DNA from: Mycolicibacterium neworleansense
GTDB lineage: Bacteria; Actinomycetota; Actinomycetes; Mycobacteriales; Mycobacteriaceae
DNA length: 64,000 nt
Assembly (NCBI RefSeq): GCF_001245615.1
Contig: NZ_CWKH01000002.1
Span: 930,001 to 994,000 of the forward strand
Reading direction: 5' to 3'
Shown: positions 16,535 to 26,131 of the stretch, piece by piece
How positions within the stretch are numbered: position 1 is the first letter of the stretch
Layout: every line of letters starts with the position of its first letter
Translations under genes and position numbers: made by a program
The notes under the pieces: generated by a model
Seen by the model: the letters and a program-made list of their open reading frames with translations, nothing else
What the model was told of the DNA's origin: nothing
Databases searched by the model: none

Positions 16535-18022
16535 TTACTTGCCGTCCTTCGCGTCCTTGCGTGCCCGGCGGCCGATGACCGCCTCGGTGTACGCGCGGTC
16601 CTCGACGTAAAGGTCCTCGTCCTCGGTGAGATTCGGGTTGCGGCGCTTCTCCTTGCCCTGGCCACCCTGGCCATGGCCGCCGCCCATGCCACCCATACCG
16701 CCGCCCATACCGCCGGCACCAGCGCCGCCTGGAACGCCGGCGGGGCCGGCACCAGCTCGGGCACCGGACCGCCCACCCATTCCGCCGCCACCGCCACCCG
16801 CGCTGGCCGGTTTGAGGCTGGGCTCTTCGAGACCGGGCATCTCCGGCATACCCTCGGTGCCCGTGGGGAGGCCGCCCGACGGGGCGCCACCACTCGGGGA
16901 ACCACCACTGGGCTGGCCGCCACCCTGCCCGCCGGAGGGCGAGCCGCCGCTGGGGGAACCGCCCGAGCCCTGACCAGCCGACGGATCAGCGCTGGCCGGC
17001 GACATCGACGGCGTATCCATCGACGGCACAGACGGAGTCTGCGCAGTTCCCACGTCACCGTTCGTGCCCGGGGAGGTACCGGGCGAAGTGCCCGGGTTAG
17101 TGCCCGGAACCCCTGGCGTTTCGGGCTTCGAACCGACTTCGTTGGAATTCACCGCAGGCATACCACCAATTGTCGGCGCCTTACCCGGCCGAATTTGTTG
17201 GAGGTTGATGTTATTTTCGTAGTTATTGCGGTCGTATTCCGACTGATACTGCCATTGGGCCCACAGCCGCATTTTGTTGGCCCGATTTGTTTTCTCGTAT
17301 TCGGCGACATCGTGCAAGTTGGGATGGACGCGCACAAGCTGGTCGTGCGCATCGCAGAACTTCTGCGCCTCTTCGGCCAACCTGCCACACTCTTCCGCCA
17401 TATCTTTCCACCACGTGTGGAGACTCTGCATTGCGTTCTGACAGGCTTTGGCGGCGGTACCGTCCCAGTCTCCGACCTTGGCAGGGATGTTGTCGGCGTA
17501 AGCAAGGAGCGTGCCCTTGTACGCCTTCCACTGGTCCCGGAAGTAGTTCAGCGACAGGGCCTTGGTGTCGTTGTCGAAAATCGCGTGCGCCGAGGCCTGC
17601 CAAGACTGGAATTGATCGTCGGGCGAGGATGGGTAGCTGCCCAGGTCCGGGATACTTGGCACAGCAATGTTGACCGCCTCTGGCACCACCGGTTCAAGGG
17701 GCGGCTTGGAGCCGTCGTCGCCGGTGACCTCAGTTTGCATCCGTGCTTTCGCCTGCTCGTCGATCTTGTCGTAAGCAGCGGCAACAGACTTCAACGTCGC
17801 AGCCAGACGTTCTACCTCGGCGTCCCCGGCCTTCAGTGTCGCGCTCAAGATCCCGGCGCTGTGTTTGAGCTGGTTGAGGGCTTCGTTGGTCTCCGGCAGG
17901 GTATCCGGAGCCTTCAAGCCATAATCCGGTGCCGCCTCTGAATCCGGCCCCTTCGGGCGAGGTCGCAACATTTGCTCGGCCGCGCTAGTCAGCTCCGACG
18001 ACGTGACCTTCAAATCACTCAT
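16535..18022 (-). CDS. espB: ESX-1 secreted protein EspB
   Basis: 495 residues. The N-terminal about 280 residues form the PE/PPE-like helical bundle of EspB. They contain the YxxxD export signal YDKID near residue 84 and the WxG motif WDG (GDWDGTAAKACQ) near residue 190, which together form the bipartite secretion signal. Residues about 285-440 are a low-complexity Gly/Ser/Pro/Thr linker, followed by a Gly/Met-rich stretch and a charged C-terminus (KEKRRNPNLTEDEDLY). EspB is secreted by ESX-1, processed in its C-terminus by MycP1 and forms heptameric rings. ATG 18022 lies after an AGGGAGGA site. GC drops inside the N-terminal domain (about 17150-17320) compared with the linker. Confidence 0.93.
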   Translation of the reverse strand: MSDLKVTSSELTSAAEQMLRPRPKGPDSEAAPDYGLKAPDTLPETNEALNQLKHSAGILSATLKAGDAEVERLAATLKSVAAAYDKIDEQAKARMQTEVTGDDGSKPPLEPVVPEAVNIAVPSIPDLGSYPSSPDDQFQSWQASAHAIFDNDTKALSLNYFRDQWKAYKGTLLAYADNIPAKVGDWDGTAAKACQNAMQSLHTWWKDMAEECGRLAEEAQKFCDAHDQLVRVHPNLHDVAEYEKTNRANKMRLWAQWQYQSEYDRNNYENNINLQQIRPGKAPTIGGMPAVNSNEVGSKPETPGVPGTNPGTSPGTSPGTNGDVGTAQTPSVPSMDTPSMSPASADPSAGQGSGGSPSGGSPSGGQGGGQPSGGSPSGGAPSGGLPTGTEGMPEMPGLEEPSLKPASAGGGGGGMGGRSGARAGAGPAGVPGGAGAGGMGGGMGGMGGGHGQGGQGKEKRRNPNLTEDEDLYVEDRAYTEAVIGRRARKDAKDGK

Positions 18023-18261
18023 CGCGAATAATCCTCCCTACGCCTGTGCCGCTGCCCAGCGGCTGCAGACGCTCCTGACGAAAACCAAAGGTGCCCCGTG
18101 AATGGGGGTTTCGCTCGGCCCCGCTCAACCGGCTTCTCGCGACAATCATAAGGGCGAGTCACAGCCACAGAATGCGGCTCTTTGTCTGCGCGTGGCCCCA
18201 ACCGACCCTGTTCCGCAGTACTTTGCTCCGCACCGTCCACCCTGCCGCGAACCGTTGCCGC

Positions 18262-20565
18262 CTACTCCGCGATCGCGTCGGCGATCAGCTGCCCAATGTG
18301 CTGCCAGTAGATGAAATCGGCGACGGCTCGACGCTGTGCCGGGCCGTCCTCGGCGGCGTGTGCCTCGTAGACGGCCCACTCCTGGGCGTGGGCTGCATAC
18401 GCCAAGAACGCCTGCAAGTGCACCTGCCCGCGATTCGCGGCGCCGCTGCACAACGGCTGCCACACTGCGTCCCACAAATCCAGCCGTTGGTCCTCGGGCG
18501 GATTCGTATCAACCGGTGCAGGCGGAAGGATCTTCACCAGATCGCCGTCACTGAACTGGGCCAACCGAGTGGCGATCTGCGGGGCGATCACCGTCAAGCG
18601 GTCACGACCAGCCATCTGGCCCTTGGCCGGGATGTCCTCGGGCATCAACACCTCATGGTGCACACCGGCATCCGAGTTCTTGAGTTGGTCCTCGGTCGCG
18701 ATCACCGCACGCAGCTTCGTGTCGTGATGCTGGGCCCAACGCTGCACTGCCACAACTGGATGGCTCACCCAGCTCGCGCGGTCAGCTGGCGGAATCGACT
18801 CGTCCGCCGAGGCCATCGCCACATGCTCAGGCAGATTGACCTGCTCAGGGATGAAGGCCAGCCCGTAATTGTTGGCGACCACGATCTTCCCGTCCACCGT
18901 CACCGCCGTGACCCAAAAGAACATGAAGTCCTCGGCGTCAACCATGTCGGGTGCGTTCAGTGCTGCCGCGATCCTGCGCGCCAATACGAGCGGATCCGAT
19001 CCCGACCTCTTTGCCGCGTCCTGGGCAGCATCTCGCTGGGCGCGCGCGGCGGACACCGGAATCGGCGCGACCTGGGCACCACCGGCGATGTTCGCCGGTG
19101 TCGTGGCTGCCGGAGGCGGTGGCGCTGTCGGCGGCGGCACCGGTGCGGCAGGAGGCGCCGTCGGCGGTGGACCCAACGGCGGCGCACCCATCGGCATTCC
19201 GCCACCCATGCCCATGCCACCCATCGAGCCACCCGAGGTCGGGGCCTGCACGGGCGCCGTAGGTGCTGGTGCACCCGTCTGCGACAAGGGCGCGGAGGTG
19301 CTGGCCGGCGCCATCGCATCGCTGGCCGGAACCGCGGGCGAAGGCGCCAACGGCGGTGGAGAACCGGCAGAAGCGGCGTGAACCGGTGTCCCCGCCGAAT
19401 CGTTGAACCCCTGCGCAAAGGCCTGCAACGGGTCGGTCGGCGCACGACCTGCTGGCGCTTGGCCTGCTGCCTGCGACGCGCTCGCAGCTTGCTCGAGACC
19501 GCTCGCGCCGGAAGAACCACTGCTGCTCAGAGGGCTGGGTGCGCTTGGGGCACCGGACGCGCCTCCGCCGCCGGAGGTGCCTCCGCCTCCGCCTGCCAAA
19601 CCACCCGACGGCGTGGGGGGAGCAGCGCCCGCCGGTGATACGGGCGATGGTGCTGGAGTTCGACCAGGGTTGGCAGGTGTTGGTTGCGGCTGGACGACGG
19701 GCACGGCAGTACCCGCCGGAGCAACATCATCAAGCCCACCGGGAGCCTTGGCAGGAGCAATTGACTGGGAATCAACGTCGGGCACAGACACTGGCGATCC
19801 CGCTTTGTTGTCGTCGTCCAGTGCCCCGGCTGCTTTGGCTGGAGCAATTGACTGAACATCGACGTCGGGGACACGGTCAGCTGATCCCGCTACCTCACCG
19901 TCGTCAAACGAGGCATTACTGAATGCAAATACTGGGCGGTCTTTCGTCTCCGCCTTATCGCCTGGCTTCGCTTTTCCTTCGTCCGATTTATCCCGCGCTG
20001 TCTCAAATTCTTCTCTGGTGTGAGTCGGCGGCTGATCGGACACGCCTTCCTTGCCGTTGACTTTGTCCGCTGCCCACTGGACGGTGGCCTTGTTGCAATC
20101 GTTTGCGAATTTTTGGATGTTGCTGATCGCGCTGTCTGAGTTCTTTCCTTTAGCTTGGTTAACGGTGTCATTAATAACTTGAACAGCCGTCCCAACCGTC
20201 GCGCGAATCGTCTCTTTGACTTGCCCTATCAGCCCGGCTGCTTCGCCGCACCACCCTGCCGCAGTCGTCAGCTGCTGCTCGTGCGTTTCCATGGCCTTCG
20301 TATGCGTATCGATCTTTACGTTTGCGGCAGTCGCAGAAACACCAGCCCATGTGTTTTCGCTCTTCAGATAAGACTGGCCGGACTGCCACCCCTCTTTTGC
20401 GCGAGTTAGGTCCTTGTGAATCGCGCCCAATTGGGTACCGCGACCGATGAATGCCGACTCGGGCGTCTCTGGCCACGCTCCCGGTCCAACCATTTCGGCC
20501 TCATACTTGCCAGCAGGCCTGTCGTCCTTTCCAGCAGCCCCACCAATCACGGCGCTGCCTTGCAT
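18262..20565 (-). CDS. espK: ESX-1 secretion-associated protein EspK
   Basis: 767 residues. Helical N-terminal domain (about 1-210; YEAEMVGPGAWPE near 20-32), a long Pro/Ala/Gly-rich linker (about 260-530), and the conserved EspK C-terminal domain (about 545-767) beginning IPVSAARAQRDAA and including ARRIAAALNAPDM and WVTAVTVDGKIVVANNYGLA. EspK chaperones EspB, which lies 239 bases downstream in the same direction. ATG 20565 was kept because the RPAGKY segment before residue 25 matches remembered EspK N-termini, although the internal ATG 20493 has a better GAGG site. The start overlaps the end of the upstream gene by 19 bases. The N-terminal coding part is unusually AT-rich (about 43% GC by hand count at 20101-20160). 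Confidence 0.9.
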   Translation of the reverse strand: MQGSAVIGGAAGKDDRPAGKYEAEMVGPGAWPETPESAFIGRGTQLGAIHKDLTRAKEGWQSGQSYLKSENTWAGVSATAANVKIDTHTKAMETHEQQLTTAAGWCGEAAGLIGQVKETIRATVGTAVQVINDTVNQAKGKNSDSAISNIQKFANDCNKATVQWAADKVNGKEGVSDQPPTHTREEFETARDKSDEGKAKPGDKAETKDRPVFAFSNASFDDGEVAGSADRVPDVDVQSIAPAKAAGALDDDNKAGSPVSVPDVDSQSIAPAKAPGGLDDVAPAGTAVPVVQPQPTPANPGRTPAPSPVSPAGAAPPTPSGGLAGGGGGTSGGGGASGAPSAPSPLSSSGSSGASGLEQAASASQAAGQAPAGRAPTDPLQAFAQGFNDSAGTPVHAASAGSPPPLAPSPAVPASDAMAPASTSAPLSQTGAPAPTAPVQAPTSGGSMGGMGMGGGMPMGAPPLGPPPTAPPAAPVPPPTAPPPPAATTPANIAGGAQVAPIPVSAARAQRDAAQDAAKRSGSDPLVLARRIAAALNAPDMVDAEDFMFFWVTAVTVDGKIVVANNYGLAFIPEQVNLPEHVAMASADESIPPADRASWVSHPVVAVQRWAQHHDTKLRAVIATEDQLKNSDAGVHHEVLMPEDIPAKGQMAGRDRLTVIAPQIATRLAQFSDGDLVKILPPAPVDTNPPEDQRLDLWDAVWQPLCSGAANRGQVHLQAFLAYAAHAQEWAVYEAHAAEDGPAQRRAVADFIYWQHIGQLIADAIAE

Positions 20566-21725
20566 GCTGACGTGACTAATCGGACGAGATTTGTTGCGGA
20601 TAATGCCAGATAACTATCAGCGGGTGTGTAATCGCGAAGTGCCGTAACGAAACCCCTGCGATACTGAGCTGCGAGTGTCGTTACATCCTCGAGACCCGGG
20701 TTTCCGCTTTGGCGACCCAACCGTTCCATTTCGTCGGCGCTGGCCGACATAACAGGCGCGACGGCGTCATTTATCGACCGCTGCTCCGGTGTCCACTCCT
20801 TCGCGGGAATATCTTTATCGATAGCACGCCATGACGCAGTGTCATCACTGAAATTACTGACTAGAGTTTCCCAATCGCCACAGATTGAGTTGGACCCTGA
20901 CAACAACTGGGCCGGGGCTGACGGGTCCTGAGGTACAGCCACTTTCTCGGGCTCTGGTCCGGTAGGTACCAGTGGAGCCACGGCCTGTGCAACACGATAT
21001 ATGACTGCGCCACAAATACTAGCCAGGCTGCCACTCGCAGCATTGGACGCGCCGACTAGGGCATCGTCTTCTGCAACATACGATGGGATCCGTTCCATGA
21101 ATGCGCGCGTGTAGGCGATATATTGCTCATACAAAATACGCATAACCCTATGTGGCGTCTTCTTCACGAAGTTCGATGATTGATCGACCGCCCGCGACAT
21201 TGCCTTTCCTGCGGTTTCGTACATCGCTCGCTGCTCAGGCGTCCACGAATTAGCTGGAACCTTAGGATCTCGTTCATCCCATTTAACGGCATTTACTGCA
21301 TCTGAATATTCGCCAACAATGGTGTTCCAGGCGTCGCACGTCGGGTCTTCGGTAATGATGCCGACAGGCCCGGTGTCATTAGCGCTGGCGAATTCGGAGT
21401 CAGAGCCAGTTCCGCTGGCGTTTGACGGACCATTTCCGCCACCATCTGGCCGGACAACGAGCACGGTGATAACCACGACCAGCGCGATAGCCAAGACCGC
21501 GGCGAGCCCGCCGAGAATCCATTTGGTCTTACCGCCACCATTAGGCGGCGGCGGTCCGCCGGCCCACTGTTGTTGCGGACCCCACGGCGGCGGACCAGAA
21601 GGAGGCGGACCCGACGGTCCCCCGGGGTATGGCTGCTGCGACCACGGCTGCGGCGCACCACCACCAGGCTGACCACCCATAGGCGGTTGCTGCCCATACG
21701 AACCCGGCGGGGGAGGCAAACTCAT
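20547..21725 (-). CDS. ESX-1 locus membrane-anchored protein with duplicated extracytoplasmic domain
   Basis: 392 residues from ATG 21725 (GAAGGTG upstream). Pro/Gly/Gln-rich cytoplasmic tail (1-68), a single membrane helix (about 69-92), then two related extracytoplasmic repeats of about 120 residues. Each starts with Cys-x-x-Trp and carries SD, an Ile/Val-Pro-Ala and WTPEQR (repeat 1 near residues 130-245, repeat 2 near 270-390). Each ends with a second cysteine, suggesting one disulphide per repeat. The family is not one I can name. It lies between espJ and espK and overlaps espK, so it probably works at the cell envelope with EspK/EspB. Its GC content is clearly below the locus average. 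Confidence 0.72.
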   Translation of the reverse strand: MSLPPPPGSYGQQPPMGGQPGGGAPQPWSQQPYPGGPSGPPPSGPPPWGPQQQWAGGPPPPNGGGKTKWILGGLAAVLAIALVVVITVLVVRPDGGGNGPSNASGTGSDSEFASANDTGPVGIITEDPTCDAWNTIVGEYSDAVNAVKWDERDPKVPANSWTPEQRAMYETAGKAMSRAVDQSSNFVKKTPHRVMRILYEQYIAYTRAFMERIPSYVAEDDALVGASNAASGSLASICGAVIYRVAQAVAPLVPTGPEPEKVAVPQDPSAPAQLLSGSNSICGDWETLVSNFSDDTASWRAIDKDIPAKEWTPEQRSINDAVAPVMSASADEMERLGRQSGNPGLEDVTTLAAQYRRGFVTALRDYTPADSYLALSATNLVRLVTSACKAAP

Positions 21726-21756
21726 CGGCACACCTTCAACTCAGTCACGGATACGG

Positions 21757-22548
21757 TCACAACACAATCGCAGGATCAGACGGCACGCGTCGCGGCCCGG
21801 CCGCAGCGGGCGGTAACACAGATTCGGGAGCCGACGCACCGGGGGCCGGTGAGGACTGCGGTGCAGACGGGGAGGATACCGGCGCACGATCGGCGGGAGA
21901 GGCCTCCGTGGCGGCGCCCTCAGCCTGCTGCGCCTGCGTATCGCGCTCGTCGTCGCGCTTCTTCTCGTCAAGCTCACCGGATTTTTCGGTATCAGGCTGT
22001 CCAGGCTGCGACTGTCCTCCGCCGGGCTTGCCTCCGGCGCCGTCGGCGTTTTGACCCGCGCCACCTGACATCTGGCCGATCTGCTGCACACCCTGCATCA
22101 CTGCCTGTGGAATCTGGCCTGCCATCTGAGCCATCTGCATCGGCACCTGCGCGACCGTTTGCGCCATCTGCATCGGCATCTGAGCCAATTGCTGCAACTG
22201 TTCCAAGCCCTGGCTGCCTGAGCCCGAGCCGCTCGATGCGCCGGCAGCGCTACCAAGCCCGGGCGCTGCCGCCTCAACCTGCCCGGCAACGTGCTGGTCA
22301 GACTTCTCATATTTATCGGCGGCGGCCTGAATGCTTTGGGCCGTTGCCCGCGCCTCAGCTTTAGTCTGGCCTACACCGTTAATGAACGCTTCCTCGACGC
22401 TCTGGGTCTTGGTTGCCAACGCTTCCGCTAACGGATCGGAACCCCGCTGCTGAAATGGATCCGGCGGCTCTGGAATAGCGCCAGCATACGACTCCATCGA
22501 AGCACCATGAGTCCGCAATTCAGCCGGACTAACCTTCAAATCACCCAT
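21757..22548 (-). CDS. espJ: ESX-1 secretion-associated protein EspJ
   Basis: 263 residues from ATG 22548 (TTGGGGAT upstream). The N-terminal about 90 residues are the EspC/EspF-like type VII substrate domain, with QSIQAAADKYEKSDQ giving the YxxxD signal (YEKSD). The middle is unusual: Met/Gln-rich repeats built on QMPMQMAQ and VQQIGQMSG. The tail is Pro/Ser/Ala-rich. The order eccD1 then espJ and the sequence agree with EspJ (Rv3878-type). The similar Gln/Met-rich block also occurs in PPE68 of this locus. It precedes the 392-residue membrane protein by 31 bases. Secretion is inferred from the signal. Confidence 0.85.
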   Translation of the reverse strand: MGDLKVSPAELRTHGASMESYAGAIPEPPDPFQQRGSDPLAEALATKTQSVEEAFINGVGQTKAEARATAQSIQAAADKYEKSDQHVAGQVEAAAPGLGSAAGASSGSGSGSQGLEQLQQLAQMPMQMAQTVAQVPMQMAQMAGQIPQAVMQGVQQIGQMSGGAGQNADGAGGKPGGGQSQPGQPDTEKSGELDEKKRDDERDTQAQQAEGAATEASPADRAPVSSPSAPQSSPAPGASAPESVLPPAAAGPRRVPSDPAIVL

Positions 22549-23115
22549 CGGTATCCCCAATCACCCGGTACACCAACCGTATCCGCACCCACCGGCGCAC
22601 GCCGCGTCCTCGCCGGGGAATGCAGCCTGGGGACGTTGTTCTCCCGTGACGGCGCGAGCTCGGCCATCTGCACAAACATCCGAGCAGCGCGCGAACCCTG
22701 GCTCACCAGCCCAGACACGCCCATAATGTGGTCCCCTCCACCAAATAGCTCAGCAAAAGACTACCTGAGCCCTAGGTACCCCGAATGCGCAAAAATTGGG
22801 CCGCGGCCTCGATCCGTGGTAGCGAACCCAACCGTGGACGTACTGTCATGCCACGAGAAAATCGGTGCAGCGGTGATGTCTCTTCAAAAGGCCACGAAGG
22901 ATCAACGCCCGACAGATTTACCCAGACGTGCCACAGCGTCGCGTATCGGGTTCCTCATGTCGCTGGTGTCGAACTCGTACCACTGCCGTTGATACATCCC
23001 GTCGCCGACACCCGCAGATCACCGTTGGTCTTCGCACGATTCCCCACGAGGACCAACTTCGGTGCCACCGCTCGATAAATGGCAGCACCAGCGTCGCCCA
23101 GCGAACGTAAAAACC
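22549..23115. other. 567-bp intergenic gap between eccD1 and espJ
   Basis: No gene is supported. Short open frames on both strands lack ribosome sites and protein-like composition. This is the largest gap in the minus-strand ESX-1 group, so a promoter for espJ and the downstream genes is likely here, and it may mark the boundary between the eccD1-side and espB-side transcripts. No transposon ends or long repeats were noticed. Confidence 0.45.
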
Positions 23116-24648
23116 TCAGTGCAATCGCAGGTTTCGCAGAATGTCGTACACGCCCGCGATCCACAGCAGCAGTGGAATCACCGCTGCAATGGCGGCACCG
23201 TCGGCCAGCTCCAGGATCCGCTTAGTCACCGGCGACACCCGGCGCACGCCATCGGTGGCGCCTACGGCGATCACCGCGACCAAACCCAGCGCCGTGTAGA
23301 TCGCCAGCACCAGCCAGGCGTTACCGGGGTACCACAGGCACAGGCGCACCATCACGCCGGTGGGTACAGCGATTGCCGCCGCGAGCAATGCCCAGGAGCA
23401 CCACCGCTCGGCGTACAGCCGTGACCGGAAGCCACAGATCACGGCCACCAGGCCGGCGACGATCATGCTGTGTACAAAGAAGTGCCCCTGCACCACAACG
23501 GCAATGGCACCCACCGACAGCACCAGCGAGCCGGCTGACAGGAACCCGATCAGCAGCTGGCGGGTCAGCAGGCTCCGCTCTTGCAGGCGTGCAGCCGATT
23601 CCGGCACCGAGGCGATGATCGCCTTCCACGTGGGTGACGCCTCGTCGACCTCGTCCGGTGTGATGACCGGGTCGAGCAGCTCATCGTTGGACACCGTCTC
23701 GCCGGGCGCCGGGATCGGCGGCAGAGCGATACGGGCAACGGCGACAGTGAGTTTGGCAGCGTTGGTCACCACGATCAACCCGAAGGCGATGGCACCGGCC
23801 GGCACCCAGAAACCTCCGCCGTAGCCGACGGCGATCGCCGCACCGGTGATCGCGATCGCCAGCACCGCGATGAAGGAGGCCACATCGGCGCGACGCCGCG
23901 GGCCACCACGGGTCGCCAACGTCAGCAACAACACCACCGCACCGGCGCCGGCAACCTGCGGTGCGCCAAGGGAATCGGCGTCATACGGCAATGGCACGGC
24001 CAGCGCCGCGGCACCGGCCAGCACGATCGTCGAGGCCAGCAGCAGGCTCTCGGCCATGTCCAGGTTCTCGTAGCGACTCTGGGCCGCGAAGCTACCGCCG
24101 AGCAAGCCCAAGCCGAACAACGCCAGCGCCAGCGCCCACCACCAGCCCTGACCGGCCCCGTTCCAGGACACCAGCGACATCACCGTGACGGCTGCGGCGA
24201 CAACCGGGATGGCAATGCCGACAAAGCGATTCAGTGCGGTGCGGTCGAACACCGGTGACTCGTCGAGCACGGCGATCGCGTCGATCACGTCCTCGACCAG
24301 CGGGCGGTACCGCTCGGTGCGGCTGACCGAGACGAGCGTCAGCAACGAACCGTCGACCACCCCGGCGTCGTCCAGGGATTCATCGGCCTTCAACGGCGGC
24401 GCACCCGGGCGGGCGAACGCCCACATGCCCTGCTCGGAGAAGTCGAAACCGGCGAGGGTGTCCTTCGGGGTGTCCTCGAGCAATTCGCCCAGCACACTGA
24501 CGGTTTCGTCGATGTAGGTCTCGATCGCCGCGGTGGCCGGGAGCACCAGGTCCGTCAGCCGTTTACCGGTGAGGATGGTGACCCTGGTGGTGGACGGCCG
24601 GTTCGGCGTCGTGCTCGATGTATCAGCGGCAGCTGCGGTCGCGGTCAA
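23116..24648 (-). CDS. eccD1: ESX-1 membrane channel protein EccD1
   Basis: 510 residues. An N-terminal ubiquitin-like domain (about 20-110; TRVTILTGKRLTDLVLP) is followed by eleven predicted membrane helices from about residue 140 to the end. EccD dimers form most of the membrane rim of the ESX core complex. The best start is TTG 24648, which overlaps the espI stop as TTGA; no ATG or GTG is placed so that the ubiquitin-like domain is kept. Translational coupling with espI is therefore likely. Intact. Confidence 0.93.
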   Translation of the reverse strand: MTATAAAADTSSTTPNRPSTTRVTILTGKRLTDLVLPATAAIETYIDETVSVLGELLEDTPKDTLAGFDFSEQGMWAFARPGAPPLKADESLDDAGVVDGSLLTLVSVSRTERYRPLVEDVIDAIAVLDESPVFDRTALNRFVGIAIPVVAAAVTVMSLVSWNGAGQGWWWALALALFGLGLLGGSFAAQSRYENLDMAESLLLASTIVLAGAAALAVPLPYDADSLGAPQVAGAGAVVLLLTLATRGGPRRRADVASFIAVLAIAITGAAIAVGYGGGFWVPAGAIAFGLIVVTNAAKLTVAVARIALPPIPAPGETVSNDELLDPVITPDEVDEASPTWKAIIASVPESAARLQERSLLTRQLLIGFLSAGSLVLSVGAIAVVVQGHFFVHSMIVAGLVAVICGFRSRLYAERWCSWALLAAAIAVPTGVMVRLCLWYPGNAWLVLAIYTALGLVAVIAVGATDGVRRVSPVTKRILELADGAAIAAVIPLLLWIAGVYDILRNLRLH

Positions 24649-26075
24649 CGCCGTTCAAGCCTGTCGAAATCGTCGGACAGGGCAGCGGCCAGCTCGGTGA
24701 TGCGGCGCTGGAACGTGTCGCTGAGCAGCTCGAGCTGGATCTCGGTGCCCGCGGCGATGTGCTTGTCCCACGGGAGCACGATGACGCGGCCCGGCGGGAC
24801 GTGGCGCTCGAACTGCTGCACCAGATCCTCGACGTCGACGTTGGGCTTGCCGGGGGTGACATGGTTGATGACGACGCAGGACCGGCCGAGCAGGTCCTGG
24901 TATCCGTTCTGGCGCAACCAGTCCATCGTGATGGCGGCCTGCCGGGCCCCGTCGATCGAGGCGCTGGCCACGATGACCATGCCCGACACGGTGGACAGCA
25001 CACCGCGGGAAGCCTTCTGGAACAGGCCGGCGCCGCAGTCGGCGAGGACCAGGTTGTAGTAGCGCGACACCACGGAGGTGGCGCCTTTCCAGTCATCGTC
25101 GTTGAACTCGCGCTGCGCGCCGCTGTAGTCCTCGGACGACAGCACCTCGAGGTTCGACCCGTTCATGCTCGTGTAGGCACGAATGTCGTTGTAGCGCGAC
25201 AGTTCCTGGTCGGCCAGCAGATCAGAGATCGTCGCCGCGGACTGCCGCCCGGCCCGGTCGGCCAGGTTGCCGCCGTCCGGGTCGGCGTCGATCGCCAGGA
25301 TGCGGTCGCCGCGGACCTTGGCCATCGCCGAACCCAGTGCGACGGTGACGGCGGTCTTGCCGACGCCGCCCTTCAGACCGAACACACCGATCTGGTAGGA
25401 ATCGCGGGCATTGCGCCGGATCCGGCTGTGCAATTCGAGTTCGTAGACCTCGTCGGGCGACAGACCGAGGTTGATCCGCGTCGTGAGGTACAGCCAGTGC
25501 CGCCATCCCCGCTGGGACGGCATCTTCACACCGGTCTTCACCCCGACGTGCGACAGCGCGTCGATCGCGCGGTGATTACCCATCGAGGCGGCTGAGGTGG
25601 GACCGGGCGCGGCCGGGGTCGGGATGGCCTGTCCCGCCCGCCACTGGCCGCTGACCTCGGGATCGAGATCGGCGAACTGCGACGGCGCCGGTCCGGGCGC
25701 CACGCGCGGGGCGGGGCCGGGCAGAGTGCGGGGCTGCTCGTGGCGGGCGCCCTGCCCGAACTGCTGCTGCTGCGGGGCCCGCAACATGGAGTTCTGCGGC
25801 CACTGCGGCGCGGTCGCCGGCGGCTGCGGCATGGGCGCGGGCATCTGCGGTGTGGTCTCCGCGTGCCGGGGCTGCGCAGCAGTCTGAGTCTGAGTGGAGG
25901 CGGAGGGGGCCACGGGCACGTCCGTGGAACTGGTTTCCCCGACCGGAACCGGCGGTGGCGGCGGCGCGGCCGCGGCGGCCTTCAGAATGGCATCTCTGTC
26001 CACGATGGCAGTGGCATCGTCGACCGGTTTACCCGGTTCAGACGAGTGGAAGAGCCGGTCATAGTCGGCCGACAT
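24645..26075 (-). CDS. espI: ESX-1 associated MinD/ParA-like ATPase EspI
   Basis: 476 residues. A Pro/Gln/Ala-rich N-terminal half (1-170) precedes a MinD/ParA-type ATPase domain: deviant Walker A at 233-241 (GLKGGVGKT) and the second acidic motif ILAIDADPDGGNLA near 260. EspI is reported to restrain ESX-1 activity when ATP is low. ATG 26075 follows GAGGGG. It is separated from esxA by a 129-base gap containing a strong hairpin, and overlaps eccD1. A related ATPase is encoded at 39568-41082 on the other side of the locus. Confidence 0.92.
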   Translation of the reverse strand: MSADYDRLFHSSEPGKPVDDATAIVDRDAILKAAAAAPPPPPVPVGETSSTDVPVAPSASTQTQTAAQPRHAETTPQMPAPMPQPPATAPQWPQNSMLRAPQQQQFGQGARHEQPRTLPGPAPRVAPGPAPSQFADLDPEVSGQWRAGQAIPTPAAPGPTSAASMGNHRAIDALSHVGVKTGVKMPSQRGWRHWLYLTTRINLGLSPDEVYELELHSRIRRNARDSYQIGVFGLKGGVGKTAVTVALGSAMAKVRGDRILAIDADPDGGNLADRAGRQSAATISDLLADQELSRYNDIRAYTSMNGSNLEVLSSEDYSGAQREFNDDDWKGATSVVSRYYNLVLADCGAGLFQKASRGVLSTVSGMVIVASASIDGARQAAITMDWLRQNGYQDLLGRSCVVINHVTPGKPNVDVEDLVQQFERHVPPGRVIVLPWDKHIAAGTEIQLELLSDTFQRRITELAAALSDDFDRLERR

Positions 26076-26131
26076 GGGGACCCCTCAGATAGTCAAATAC
26101 AGATGGTTAGATCTTTACACCCAAGCACAAG

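Noticed and set aside
16517..17941. Long plus-strand open frame opposite espB
   Set aside because: Mirror of the EspB low-complexity linker; biased composition and no recognisable domain.
22549..23115. Small genes in the eccD1-espJ gap
   Set aside because: Short frames on both strands have no ribosome sites, no motif and unlikely composition.
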